A stretch of DNA of 64,000 nt from Aphelocoma coerulescens. Its lineage: Eukaryota; Chordata; Aves; Passeriformes; Corvidae. The notes beneath the pieces were generated by a model. The model did no database searches and was not told the origin of the DNA. It saw only the letters and a list, made by a program, of their open reading frames with translations. The stretch spans positions 1 through 64,000 of the forward strand of contig NW_027183773.1 of assembly GCF_041296385.1 (NCBI RefSeq), in the 5' to 3' direction. Positions 25,076 to 38,350 of the stretch are shown in pieces; position 1 is the first letter of the stretch, and each line of letters begins with the position of its first letter. The translations under genes were made by a program, and so were the position numbers.

Positions 25076-28000
25076 CCTTAAGGTTCAGGCTACCACGCAG
25101 ACGGAAGGTGCCGCTACCTAGCGCTGCGAGGGAAAGTGCATAGCCCAGGCGTGTTTCGGCAGAAGCAGCAGCCTGGAGGCTTTCGCTGCCGGCACCGTGC
25201 TCTCTGGGCGAGAAGCAGACGACCGTTCGTCTGCAGCGAAACGAAAGCGCGACGTGGTACGAAGGGGCAGAAGAACGAAGGCGCAGAGCAGCACCGGGCT
25301 GCCGTGCGACTCGCACAGGCTGCAAGAGGAAGCGTGCCTGCCACTCGCTCGTTCGCGGATTCACTTTAGCAGTCGGAAACAGAAAGCTCGACTTGCGGCT
25401 ACTTGTGCTGCTGCCTAGTTCTCTTCCAGTAGCCCCTGGAAACAACGATGCTCGGTTTATGCTTCGAGACGCAGCGATCACGGTGGTAGGTGCGGTGGAG
25501 AAGGGAAAGCCAGCGTGCAGAGGACAGTTTCTCGTTGCTCTACGTGAGGCAAGGGGAAGGTTCAGCCCAGCAGTGGCTGTTGCTCCTGGAGCCTTTTTCT
25601 TTGGGAGCAGCTGCTGCAAGCGGGCAACGGAGCTGCGAGAGTGCCTAATGGGTGGGACGGCACGTCTATCGGCGAAGGAAGCTGCCTAGCCGCAGTGTGT
25701 TGTGCTCAGTTTCCAGGCTGCTTCGAGAAGGGGCACCTTGAAGAACGCCTTCTTTCTCGACGCGTCCTTCTGGGTGCGCTCAAGCTGCGTGGACTCTGCA
25801 ACACGGCAGGGTGCAAGCAACTGTTTCTGGCCAGGTTGTGTGATGATGGAGTGCAAGGGCTGCGCCTTACTCTCGGAAGCTGCCGGAGCATTCTCATCAG
25901 CTGAATGCGCTTGTGAAGCAGCTCTCTGCTGGACTTTGGAAGCCGGCACGCTGAGCCCCTTAGAATGCCTGCCCGCTGCCCGGCTGCTGCGTTCTTCGCC
26001 TTCTGTGCTCTGGATGGCGAACTGAAGCCCAGCGATGGCTTTGAGCTGTCCCGCTCTTCAGCGCGTGTATAACTGCACGCATCCACAGTGCTCTGTGCAC
26101 GGATTTTCCTCAGCTCGAGGTGCAATCATTTTCTTGCTGGTTTACAGTGTCCAAAGCGTCCGTGGAGCTCTCGCTCGGCCAAATGCGTCAAGAGAGAAGC
26201 CCTTGCTGGATTCGCCTTTCGCTGGCCAAGACTTTCAACACAGCACCACAATCCGGGCGACGACGAGGAGGAAAGGGGGAACATCTTTTCGTCCTGGCAC
26301 GTTCTTCTGTGCGGGACGTCTGTCCGCATCTTCGCTCTCTGCAAGGCTGGAAGGTGCGCGGTGGTACTCGGAAGCGAGAAGAAGGCTGCAGAGAGCACCG
26401 CGCTCTGCCGGCGCTGTGCAGGCTGTACAGGCAAGAAGCCTAGCCCTGGAATGTGGTGCAAATACAAGCTTCCACGCATCGGGGGCAAGCTCTGGGTAAG
26501 CTCGCTGACCTAAAAGTGTTCTGTGGGCGAGACGCAGCCGAGAAGCTCTCCCTTAAGGTTCAGGCTACCACGCAGACGGAAGGTGCCGCTACCTAGCGCT
26601 GCGAGGGAAAGTGCATAGCCCAGGCGTGTTTCGGCAGAAGCAGCAGCCTGGAGGCTTTCGCTGCCGGCACCGTGCTCTCTGGGCGAGAAGCAGACGACCG
26701 TTCGTCTGCAGCGAAACGAAAGCGCGACGTGGTACGAAGGGGCAGAAGAACGAAGGCGCAGAGCACCACCGGGCTGCCGTGCGACTCGCACAGGCTGCAA
26801 GAGGAAGCGTGCCTGCCACTCGCTCGTTCGCGGATTCACTTTAGCAGTCGGAAACAGAAAGCTCGACTTGCGGCTACTTGTGCTGCTGCCTAGTTCTCTT
26901 CCAGTAGCCCCTGGAAACAACGATGCTCGGTTTATGCTTCGAGACGCAGCGATCACGGTGGTAGGTGCGGTGGAGAAGGGAAAGCCAGCGTGCAGAGGAC
27001 AGTTTCTCGTTGCTCTACGTGAGGCAAGGGGAAGGTTCAGCCCAGCAGTGGCTGTTGCTCCTGGAGCCTTTTTCTTTGGGAGCAGCTGCTGCAAGCGGGC
27101 AACGGAGCTGCGAGAGTGCCTAATGGGTGGGACGGCACGTCTATCGGCGAAGGAAGCTGCCTAGCCGCAGTGTGTTGTGCTCAGTTTCCAGGCTGCTTCG
27201 AGAAGGGGCACCTTGAAGAACGCCTTCTTTCTCGACGCGTCCTTCTGGGTGCGCTCAAGCTGCGTGGACTCTGCAACACGGCAGGGTGCAAGCAACTGTT
27301 TCTGGCCAGGTTGTGTGATGATGGAGTGCAAGGGCTGCGCCTTACTCTCGGAAGCTGCCGGAGCATTCTCATCAGCTGAATGCGCTTGTGAAGCAGCTCT
27401 CTGCTGGACTTTGGAAGCCGGCACGCTGAGCCCCTTAGAATGCCTGCCCGCTGCCCGGCTGCTGCGTTCTTCGCCTTCTGTGCTCTGGATGGCGAACTGA
27501 AGCCCAGCGATGGCTTTGAGCTGTCCCGCTCTTCAGCGCGTGTATAACTGCACGCATCCACAGTGCTCTGTGCACGGATTTTCCTCAGCTCGAGGTGCAA
27601 TCATTTTCTTGCTGGTTTACAGTGTCCAAAGCGTCCGTGGAGCTCTCGCTCGGCCAAATGCGTCAAGAGAGAAGCCCTTGCTGGATTCGCCTTTCGCTGG
27701 CCAAGACTTTCAACACAGCACCACAATCCGGGCGACGACGAGGAGGAAAGGGGGAACATCTTTTCGTCCTGGCACGTTCTTCTGTGCGGGACGTCCGTCC
27801 GCATCTTCGCTCTCTGCAAGGCTGGAAGGTGCGCGGTGGTACTCGGAAGCGAGAAGAAGGCTGCAGAGAGCACCGCGCTCTGCCGGCGCTGTGCAGGCTG
27901 TACAGGCAAGAAGCCTAGCCCTGGAATGTGGTGCAAATACAAGCTTCCACGCATCGGGGGCAAGCTCTGGGTAAGCTCGCTGACCTAAAAGTGTTCTGTG

Positions 28001-31000
28001 GGCGAGACGCAGCCGAGAAGCTCTCCCTTAAGGTTCAGGCTACCACGCAGACGGAAGGTGCCGCTACCTAGCGCTGCGAGGGAAAGTGCATAGCCCAGGC
28101 GTGTTTCGGCAGAAGCAGCAGCCTGGAGGCTTTCGCTGCCGGCACCGTGCTCTCTGGGCGAGAAGCAGACGACCGTTCGTCTGCAGCGAAACGAAAGCGC
28201 GACGTGGTACGAAGGGGCAGAAGAACGAAGGCGCAGAGCACCACCGGGCTGCCGTGCGACTCGCACAGGCTGCAAGAGGAAGCGTGCCTGCCACTCGCTC
28301 GTTCGCGGATTCACTTTAGCAGTCGGAAACAGAAAGCTCGACTTGCGGCTACTTGTGCTGCTGCCTAGTTCTCTTCCAGTAGCCCCTGGAAACAACGATG
28401 CTCGGTTTATGCTTCGAGACGCAGCGATCACGGTGGTAGGTGCGGTGGAGAAGGGAAAGCCAGCGTGCAGAGGACAGTTTCTCGTTGCTCTACGTGAGGC
28501 AAGGGGAAGGTTCAGCCCAGCAGTGGCTGTTGCTCCTGGAGCCTTTTTCTTTGGGAGCAGCTGCTGCAAGCGGGCAACGGAGCTGCGAGAGTGCCTAATG
28601 GGTGGGACGGCACGTCTATCGGCGAAGGAAGCTGCCTAGCCGCAGTGTGTTGTGCTCAGTTTCCAGGCTGCTTCGAGAAGGGGCACCTTGAAGAACGCCT
28701 TCTTTCTCGACGCGTCCTTCTGGGTGCGCTCAAGCTGCGTGGACTCTGCAACACGGCAGGGTGCAAGCAACTGTTTCTGGCCAGGTTGTGTGATGATGGA
28801 GTGCAAGGGCTGCGCCTTACTCTCGGAAGCTGCCGGAGCATTCTCATCAGCTGAATGCGCTTGTGAAGCAGCTCTCTGCTGGACTTTGGAAGCCGGCACG
28901 CTGAGCCCCTTAGAATGCCTGCCCGCTGCCCGGCTGCTGCGTTCTTCGCCTTCTGTGCTCTGGATGGCGAACTGAAGCCCAGCGATGGCTTTGAGCTGTC
29001 CCGCTCTTCAGCGCGTGTATAACTGCACGCATCCACAGTGCTCTGTGCACGGATTTTCCTCAGCTCGAGGTGCAATCATTTTCTTGCTGGTTTACAGTGT
29101 CCAAAGCGTCCGTGGAGCTCTCGCTCGGCCAAATGCGTCAAGAGAGAAGCCCTTGCTGGATTCGCCTTTCGCTGGCCAAGACTTTCAACACAGCACCACA
29201 ATCCGGGCGACGACGAGGAGGAAAGGGGGAACATCTTTTCGTCCTGGCACGTTCTTCTGTGCGGGACGTCCGTCCGCATCTTCGCTCTCTGCAAGGCTGG
29301 AAGGTGCGCGGTGGTACTCGGAAGCGAGAAGAAGGCTGCAGAGAGCACCGCGCTCTGCCGGCGCTGTGCAGGCTGTACAGGCAAGAAGCCTAGCCCTGGA
29401 ATGTGGTGCAAATACAAGCTTCCACGCATCGGGGGCAAGCTCTGGGTAAGCTCGCTGACCTAAAAGTGTTCTGTGGGCGAGACGCAGCCGAGAAGCTCTC
29501 CCTTAAGGTTCAGGCTACCACGCAGACGGAAGGTGCCGCTACCTAGCGCTGCGAGGGAAAGTGCATAGCCCAGGCGTGTTTCGGCAGAAGCAGCAGCCTG
29601 GAGGCTTTCGCTGCCGGCACCGTGCTCTCTGGGCGAGAAGCAGACGACCGTTCGTCTGCAGCGAAACGAAAGCGCGACGTGGTACGAAGGGGCAGAAGAA
29701 CGAAGGCGCAGAGCACCACCGGGCTGCCGTGCGACTCGCACAGGCTGCAAGAGGAAGCGTGCCTGCCACTCGCTCGTTCGCGGATTCACTTTAGCAGTCG
29801 GAAACAGAAAGCTCGACTTGCGGCTACTTGTGCTGCTGCCTAGTTCTCTTCCAGTAGCCCCTGGAAACAACGATGCTCGGTTTATGCTTCGAGACGCAGC
29901 GATCACGGTGGTAGGTGCGGTGGAGAAGGGAAAGCCAGCGTGCAGAGGACAGTTTCTCGTTGCTCTACGTGAGGCAAGGGGAAGGTTCAGCCCAGCAGTG
30001 GCTGTTGCTCCTGGAGCCTTTTTCTTTGGGAGCAGCTGCTGCAAGCGGGCAACGGAGCTGCGAGAGTGCCTAATGGGTGGGACGGCACGTCTATCGGCGA
30101 AGGAAGCTGCCTAGCCGCAGTGTGTTGTGCTCAGTTTCCAGGCTGCTTCGAGAAGGGGCACCTTGAAGAACGCCTTCTTTCTCGACGCGTCCTTCTGGGT
30201 GCGCTCAAGCTGCGTGGACTCTGCAACACGGCAGGGTGCAAGCAACTGTTTCTGGCCAGGTTGTGTGATGATGGAGTGCAAGGGCTGCGCCTTACTCTCG
30301 GAAGCTGCCGGAGCATTCTCATCAGCTGAATGCGCTTGTGAAGCAGCTCTCTGCTGGACTTTGGAAGCCGGCACGCTGAGCCCCTTAGAATGCCTGCCCG
30401 CTGCCCGGCTGCTGCGTTCTTCGCCTTCTGTGCTCTGGATGGCGAACTGAAGCCCAGCGATGGCTTTGAGCTGTCCCGCTCTTCAGCGCGTGTATAACTG
30501 CACGCATCCACAGTGCTCTGTGCACGGATTTTCCTCAGCTCGAGGTGCAATCATTTTCTTGCTGGTTTACAGTGTCCAAAGCGTCCGTGGAGCTCTCGCT
30601 CGGCCAAATGCGTCAAGAGAGAAGCCCTTGCTGGATTCGCCTTTCGCTGGCCAAGACTTTCAACACAGCACCACAATCCGGGCGACGACGAGGAGGAAAG
30701 GGGGAACATCTTTTCGTCCTGGCACGTTCTTCTGTGCGGGACGTCCGTCCGCATCTTCGCTCTCTGCAAGGCTGGAAGGTGCGCGGTGGTACTCGGAAGC
30801 GAGAAGAAGGCTGCAGAGAGCACCGCGCTCTGCCGGCGCTGTGCAGGCTGTACAGGCAAGAAGCCTAGCCCTGGAATGTGGTGCAAATACAAGCTTCCAC
30901 GCATCGGGGGCAAGCTCTGGGTAAGCTCGCTGACCTAAAAGTGTTCTGTGGGCGAGACGCAGCCGAGAAGCTCTCCCTTAAGGTTCAGGCTACCACGCAG

Positions 31001-34000
31001 ACGGAAGGTGCCGCTACCTAGCGCTGCGAGGGAAAGTGCATAGCCCAGGCGTGTTTCGGCAGAAGCAGCAGCCTGGAGGCTTTCGCTGCCGGCACCGTGC
31101 TCTCTGGGCGAGAAGCAGACGACCGTTCGTCTGCAGCGAAACGAAAGCGCGACGTGGTACGAAGGGGCAGAAGAACGAAGGCGCAGAGCACCACCGGGCT
31201 GCCGTGCGACTCGCACAGGCTGCAAGAGGAAGCGTGCCTGCCACTCGCTCGTTCGCGGATTCACTTTAGCAGTCGGAAACAGAAAGCTCGACTTGCGGCT
31301 ACTTGTGCTGCTGCCTAGTTCTCTTCCAGTAGCCCCTGGAAACAACGATGCTCGGTTTATGCTTCGAGACGCAGCGATCACGGTGGTAGGTGCGGTGGAG
31401 AAGGGAAAGCCAGCGTGCAGAGGACAGTTTCTCGTTGCTCTACGTGAGGCAAGGGGAAGGTTCAGCCCAGCAGTGGCTGTTGCTCCTGGAGCCTTTTTCT
31501 TTGGGAGCAGCTGCTGCAAGCGGGCAACGGAGCTGCGAGAGTGCCTAATGGGTGGGACGGCACGTCTATCGGCGAAGGAAGCTGCCTAGCCGCAGTGTGT
31601 TGTGCTCAGTTTCCAGGCTGCTTCGAGAAGGGGCACCTTGAAGAACGCCTTCTTTCTCGACGCGTCCTTCTGGGTGCGCTCAAGCTGCGTGGACTCTGCA
31701 ACACGGCAGGGTGCAAGCAACTGTTTCTGGCCAGGTTGTGTGATGATGGAGTGCAAGGGCTGCGCCTTACTCTCGGAAGCTGCCGGAGCATTCTCATCAG
31801 CTGAATGCGCTTGTGAAGCAGCTCTCTGCTGGACTTTGGAAGCCGGCACGCTGAGCCCCTTAGAATGCCTGCCCGCTGCCCGGCTGCTGCGTTCTTCGCC
31901 TTCTGTGCTCTGGATGGCGAACTGAAGCCCAGCGATGGCTTTGAGCTGTCCCGCTCTTCAGCGCGTGTATAACTGCACGCATCCACAGTGCTCTGTGCAC
32001 GGATTTTCCTCAGCTCGAGGTGCAATCATTTTCTTGCTGGTTTACAGTGTCCAAAGCGTCCGTGGAGCTCTCGCTCGGCCAAATGCGTCAAGAGAGAAGC
32101 CCTTGCTGGATTCGCCTTTCGCTGGCCAAGACTTTCAACACAGCACCACAATCCGGGCGACGACGAGGAGGAAAGGGGGAACATCTTTTCGTCCTGGCAC
32201 GTTCTTCTGTGCGGGACGTCCGTCCGCATCTTCGCTCTCTGCAAGGCTGGAAGGTGCGCGGTGGTACTCGGAAGCGAGAAGAAGGCTGCAGAGAGCACCG
32301 CGCTCTGCCGGCGCTGTGCAGGCTGTACAGGCAAGAAGCCTAGCCCTGGAATGTGGTGCAAATACAAGCTTCCACGCATCGGGGGCAAGCTCTGGGTAAG
32401 CTCGCTGACCTAAAAGTGTTCTGTGGGCGAGACGCAGCCGAGAAGCTCTCCCTTAAGGTTCAGGCTACCACGCAGACGGAAGGTGCCGCTACCTAGCGCT
32501 GCGAGGGAAAGTGCATAGCCCAGGCGTGTTTCGGCAGAAGCAGCAGCCTGGAGGCTTTCGCTGCCGGCACCGTGCTCTCTGGGCGAGAAGCAGACGACCG
32601 TTCGTCTGCAGCGAAACGAAAGCGCGACGTGGTACGAAGGGGCAGAAGAACGAAGGCGCAGAGCACCACCGGGCTGCCGTGCGACTCGCACAGGCTGCAA
32701 GAGGAAGCGTGCCTGCCACTCGCTCGTTCGCGGATTCACTTTAGCAGTCGGAAACAGAAAGCTCGACTTGCGGCTACTTGTGCTGCTGCCTAGTTCTCTT
32801 CCAGTAGCCCCTGGAAACAACGATGCTCGGTTTATGCTTCGAGACGCAGCGATCACGGTGGTAGGTGCGGTGGAGAAGGGAAAGCCAGCGTGCAGAGGAC
32901 AGTTTCTCGTTGCTCTACGTGAGGCAAGGGGAAGGTTCAGCCCAGCAGTGGCTGTTGCTCCTGGAGCCTTTTTCTTTGGGAGCAGCTGCTGCAAGCGGGC
33001 AACGGAGCTGCGAGAGTGCCTAATGGGTGGGACGGCACGTCTATCGGCGAAGGAAGCTGCCTAGCCGCAGTGTGTTGTGCTCAGTTTCCAGGCTGCTTCG
33101 AGAAGGGGCACCTTGAAGAACGCCTTCTTTCTCGACGCGTCCTTCTGGGTGCGCTCAAGCTGCGTGGACTCTGCAACACGGCAGGGTGCAAGCAACTGTT
33201 TCTGGCCAGGTTGTGTGATGATGGAGTGCAAGGGCTGCGCCTTACTCTCGGAAGCTGCCGGAGCATTCTCATCAGCTGAATGCGCTTGTGAAGCAGCTCT
33301 CTGCTGGACTTTGGAAGCCGGCACGCTGAGCCCCTTAGAATGCCTGCCCGCTGCCCGGCTGCTGCGTTCTTCGCCTTCTGTGCTCTGGATGGCGAACTGA
33401 AGCCCAGCGATGGCTTTGAGCTGTCCCGCTCTTCAGCGCGTGTATAACTGCACGCATCCACAGTGCTCTGTGCACGGATTTTCCTCAGCTCGAGGTGCAA
33501 TCATTTTCTTGCTGGTTTACAGTGTCCAAAGCGTCCGTGGAGCTCTCGCTCGGCCAAATGCGTCAAGAGAGAAGCCCTTGCTGGATTCGCCTTTCGCTGG
33601 CCAAGACTTTCAACACAGCACCACAATCCGGGCGACGACGAGGAGGAAAGGGGGAACATCTTTTCGTCCTGGCACGTTCTTCTGTGCGGGACGTCCGTCC
33701 GCATCTTCGCTCTCTGCAAGGCTGGAAGGTGCGCGGTGGTACTCGGAAGCGAGAAGAAGGCTGCAGAGAGCACCGCGCTCTGCCGGCGCTGTGCAGGCTG
33801 TACAGGCAAGAAGCCTAGCCCTGGAATGTGGTGCAAATACAAGCTTCCACGCATCGGGGGCAAGCTCTGGGTAAGCTCGCTGACCTAAAAGTGTTCTGTG
33901 GGCGAGACGCAGCCGAGAAGCTCTCCCTTAAGGTTCAGGCTACCACGCAGACGGAAGGTGCCGCTACCTAGCGCTGCGAGGGAAAGTGCATAGCCCAGGC

Positions 34001-36875
34001 GTGTTTCGGCAGAAGCAGCAGCCTGGAGGCTTTCGCTGCCGGCACCGTGCTCTCTGGGCGAGAAGCAGACGACCGTTCGTCTGCAGCGAAACGAAAGCGC
34101 GACGTGGTACGAAGGGGCAGAAGAACGAAGGCGCAGAGCACCACCGGGCTGCCGTGCGACTCGCACAGGCTGCAAGAGGAAGCGTGCCTGCCACTCGCTC
34201 GTTCGCGGATTCACTTTAGCAGTCGGAAACAGAAAGCTCGACTTGCGGCTACTTGTGCTGCTGCCTAGTTCTCTTCCAGTAGCCCCTGGAAACAACGATG
34301 CTCGGTTTATGCTTCGAGACGCAGCGATCACGGTGGTAGGTGCGGTGGAGAAGGGAAAGCCAGCGTGCAGAGGACAGTTTCTCGTTGCTCTACGTGAGGC
34401 AAGGGGAAGGTTCAGCCCAGCAGTGGCTGTTGCTCCTGGAGCCTTTTTCTTTGGGAGCAGCTGCTGCAAGCGGGCAACGGAGCTGCGAGAGTGCCTAATG
34501 GGTGGGACGGCACGTCTATCGGCGAAGGAAGCTGCCTAGCCGCAGTGTGTTGTGCTCAGTTTCCAGGCTGCTTCGAGAAGGGGCACCTTGAAGAACGCCT
34601 TCTTTCTCGACGCGTCCTTCTGGGTGCGCTCAAGCTGCGTGGACTCTGCAACACGGCAGGGTGCAAGCAACTGTTTCTGGCCAGGTTGTGTGATGATGGA
34701 GTGCAAGGGCTGCGCCTTACTCTCGGAAGCTGCCGGAGCATTCTCATCAGCTGAATGCGCTTGTGAAGCAGCTCTCTGCTGGACTTTGGAAGCCGGCACG
34801 CTGAGCCCCTTAGAATGCCTGCCCGCTGCCCGGCTGCTGCGTTCTTCGCCTTCTGTGCTCTGGATGGCGAACTGAAGCCCAGCGATGGCTTTGAGCTGTC
34901 CCGCTCTTCAGCGCGTGTATAACTGCACGCATCCACAGTGCTCTGTGCACGGATTTTCCTCAGCTCGAGGTGCAATCATTTTCTTGCTGGTTTACAGTGT
35001 CCAAAGCGTCCGTGGAGCTCTCGCTCGGCCAAATGCGTCAAGAGAGAAGCCCTTGCTGGATTCGCCTTTCGCTGGCCAAGACTTTCAACACAGCACCACA
35101 ATCCGGGCGACGACGAGGAGGAAAGGGGGAACATCTTTTCGTCCTGGCACGTTCTTCTGTGCGGGACGTCTGTCCGCATCTTCGCTCTCTGCAAGGCTGG
35201 AAGGTGCGCGGTGGTACTCGGAAGCGAGAAGAAGGCTGCAGAGAGCACCGCGCTCTGCCGGCGCTGTGCAGGCTGTACAGGCAAGAAGCCTAGCCCTGGA
35301 ATGTGGTGCAAATACAAGCTTCCACGCATCGGGGGCAAGCTCTGGGTAAGCTCGCTGACCTAAAAGTGTTCTGTGGGCGAGACGCAGCCGAGAAGCTCTC
35401 CCTTAAGGTTCAGGCTACCACGCAGACGGAAGGTGCCGCTACCTAGCGCTGCGAGGGAAAGTGCATAGCCCAGGCGTGTTTCGGCAGAAGCAGCAGCCTG
35501 GAGGCTTTCGCTGCCGGCACCGTGCTCTCTGGGCGAGAAGCAGACGACCGTTCGTCTGCAGCGAAACGAAAGCGCGACGTGGTACGAAGGGGCAGAAGAA
35601 CGAAGGCGCAGAGCACCACCGGGCTGCCGTGCGACTCGCACAGGCTGCAAGAGGAAGCGTGCCTGCCACTCGCTCGTTCGCGGATTCACTTTAGCAGTCG
35701 GAAACAGAAAGCTCGACTTGCGGCTACTTGTGCTGCTGCCTAGTTCTCTTCCAGTAGCCCCTGGAAACAACGATGCTCGGTTTATGCTTCGAGACGCAGC
35801 GATCACGGTGGTAGGTGCGGTGGAGAAGGGAAAGCCAGCGTGCAGAGGACAGTTTCTCGTTGCTCTACGTGAGGCAAGGGGAAGGTTCAGCCCAGCAGTG
35901 GCTGTTGCTCCTGGAGCCTTTTTCTTTGGGAGCAGCTGCTGCAAGCGGGCAACGGAGCTGCGAGAGTGCCTAATGGGTGGGACGGCACGTCTATCGGCGA
36001 AGGAAGCTGCCTAGCCGCAGTGTGTTGTGCTCAGTTTCCAGGCTGCTTCGAGAAGGGGCACCTTGAAGAACGCCTTCTTTCTCGACGCGTCCTTCTGGGT
36101 GCGCTCAAGCTGCGTGGACTCTGCAACACGGCAGGGTGCAAGCAACTGTTTCTGGCCAGGTTGTGTGATGATGGAGTGCAAGGGCTGCGCCTTACTCTCG
36201 GAAGCTGCCGGAGCATTCTCATCAGCTGAATGCGCTTGTGAAGCAGCTCTCTGCTGGACTTTGGAAGCCGGCACGCTGAGCCCCTTAGAATGCCTGCCCG
36301 CTGCCCGGCTGCTGCGTTCTTCGCCTTCTGTGCTCTGGATGGCGAACTGAAGCCCAGCGATGGCTTTGAGCTGTCCCGCTCTTCAGCGCGTGTATAACTG
36401 CACGCATCCACAGTGCTCTGTGCACGGATTTTCCTCAGCTCGAGGTGCAATCATTTTCTTGCTGGTTTACAGTGTCCAAAGCGTCCGTGGAGCTCTCGCT
36501 CGGCCAAATGCGTCAAGAGAGAAGCCCTTGCTGGATTCGCCTTTCGCTGGCCAAGACTTTCAACACAGCACCACAATCCGGGCGACGACGAGGAGGAAAG
36601 GGGGAACATCTTTTCGTCCTGGCACGTTCTTCTGTGCGGGACGTCTGTCCGCATCTTCGCTCTCTGCAAGGCTGGAAGGTGCGCGGTGGTACTCGGAAGC
36701 GAGAAGAAGGCTGCAGAGAGCACCGCGCTCTGCCGGCGCTGTGCAGGCTGTACAGGCAAGAAGCCTAGCCCTGGAATGTGGTGCAAATACAAGCTTCCAC
36801 GCATCGGGGGCAAGCTCTGGGTAAGCTCGCTGACCTAAAAGTGTTCTGTGGGCGAGACGCAGCCGAGAAGCTCTC

Positions 36876-38350
36876 CCTTAAGGTTCAGGCTACCACGCAG
36901 ATGGAAGGTGCCGCTACCTAGCGCTGCGAGGGAAAGTGCATAGCCCAGGCGTGTTTCGGCAGAAGCAGCAGCCTGGAGGCTTTCGCTGCCGGCACCGTGC
37001 TCTCTGGGCGAGAAGCAGACGACCGTTCGTCTGCAGCGAAACGAAAGCGCGACGTGGTACGAAGGGGCAGAAGAACGAAGGCGCAGAGCACCACCGGGCT
37101 GCCGTGCGACTCGCACAGGCTGCAAGAGGAAGCGTGCCTGCCACTCGCTCGTTCGCGGATTCACTTTAGCAGTCGGAAACAGAAAGCTCGACTTGCGGCT
37201 ACTTGTGCTGCTGCCTAGTTCTCTTCCAGTAGCCCCTGGAAACAACGATGCTCGGTTTATGCTTCGAGACGCAGCGATCACGGTGGTAGGTGCGGTGGAG
37301 AAGGGAAAGCCAGCGTGCAGAGGACAGTTTCTCGTTGCTCTACGTGAGGCAAGGGGAAGGTTCAGCCCAGCAGTGGCTGTTGCTCCTGGAGCCTTTTTCT
37401 TTGGGAGCAGCTGCTGCAAGCGGGCAACGGAGCTGCGAGAGTGCCTAATGGGTGGGACGGCACGTCTATCGGCGAAGGAAGCTGCCTAGCCGCAGTGTGT
37501 TGTGCTCAGTTTCCAGGCTGCTTCGAGAAGGGGCACCTTGAAGAACGCCTTCTTTCTCGACGCGTCCTTCTGGGTGCGCTCAAGCTGCGTGGACTCTGCA
37601 ACACGGCAGGGTGCAAGCAACTGTTTCTGGCCAGGTTGTGTGATGATGGAGTGCAAGGGCTGCGCCTTACTCTCGGAAGCTGCCGGAGCATTCTCATCAG
37701 CTGAATGCGCTTGTGAAGCAGCTCTCTGCTGGACTTTGGAAGCCGGCACGCTGAGCCCCTTAGAATGCCTGCCCGCTGCCCGGCTGCTGCGTTCTTCGCC
37801 TTCTGTGCTCTGGATGGCGAACTGAAGCCCAGCGATGGCTTTGAGCTGTCCCGCTCTTCAGCGCGTGTATAACTGCACGCATCCACAGTGCTCTGTGCAC
37901 GGATTTTCCTCAGCTCGAGGTGCAATCATTTTCTTGCTGGTTTACAGTGTCCAAAGCGTCCGTGGAGCTCTCGCTCGGCCAAATGCGTCAAGAGAGAAGC
38001 CCTTGCTGGATTCGCCTTTCGCTGGCCAAGACTTTCAACACAGCACCACAATCCGGGCGACGACGAGGAGGAAAGGGGGAACATCTTTTCGTCCTGGCAC
38101 GTTCTTCTGTGCGGGACGTCTGTCCGCATCTTCGCTCTCTGCAAGGCTGGAAGGTGCGCGGTGGTACTCGGAAGCGAGAAGAAGGCTGCAGAGAGCACCG
38201 CGCTCTGCCGGCGCTGTGCAGGCTGTACAGGCAAGAAGCCTAGCCCTGGAATGTGGTGCAAATACAAGCTTCCACGCATCGGGGGCAAGCTCTGGGTAAG
38301 CTCGCTGACCTAAAAGTGTTCTGTGGGCGAGACGCAGCCGAGAAGCTCTC
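36876..38350. repeat. Copy 26: private C27T
   Basis: Base 36902 is T where other copies have C (GACGG becomes GATGG), a CpG to TpG change. The copy is otherwise C216/T1246, the last of a three-copy T1246 run (copies 24-26). Confidence 0.95.

Larger units (their letters stand above)
1..26550. repeat. Left sub-array: copies 1-18, T1246 and mostly G216
   Basis: All 18 copies have T at unit position 1246. Fifteen have G at unit position 216; the exceptions with C216 are copies 4, 9 and 16. Private substitutions occur in copy 10 (C922T) and copy 17 (C1339T). Apart from these sites I found no differences. The block is more homogeneous than the right-hand part of the array, which suggests more recent local amplification or conversion (inference). 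Confidence 0.9.
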
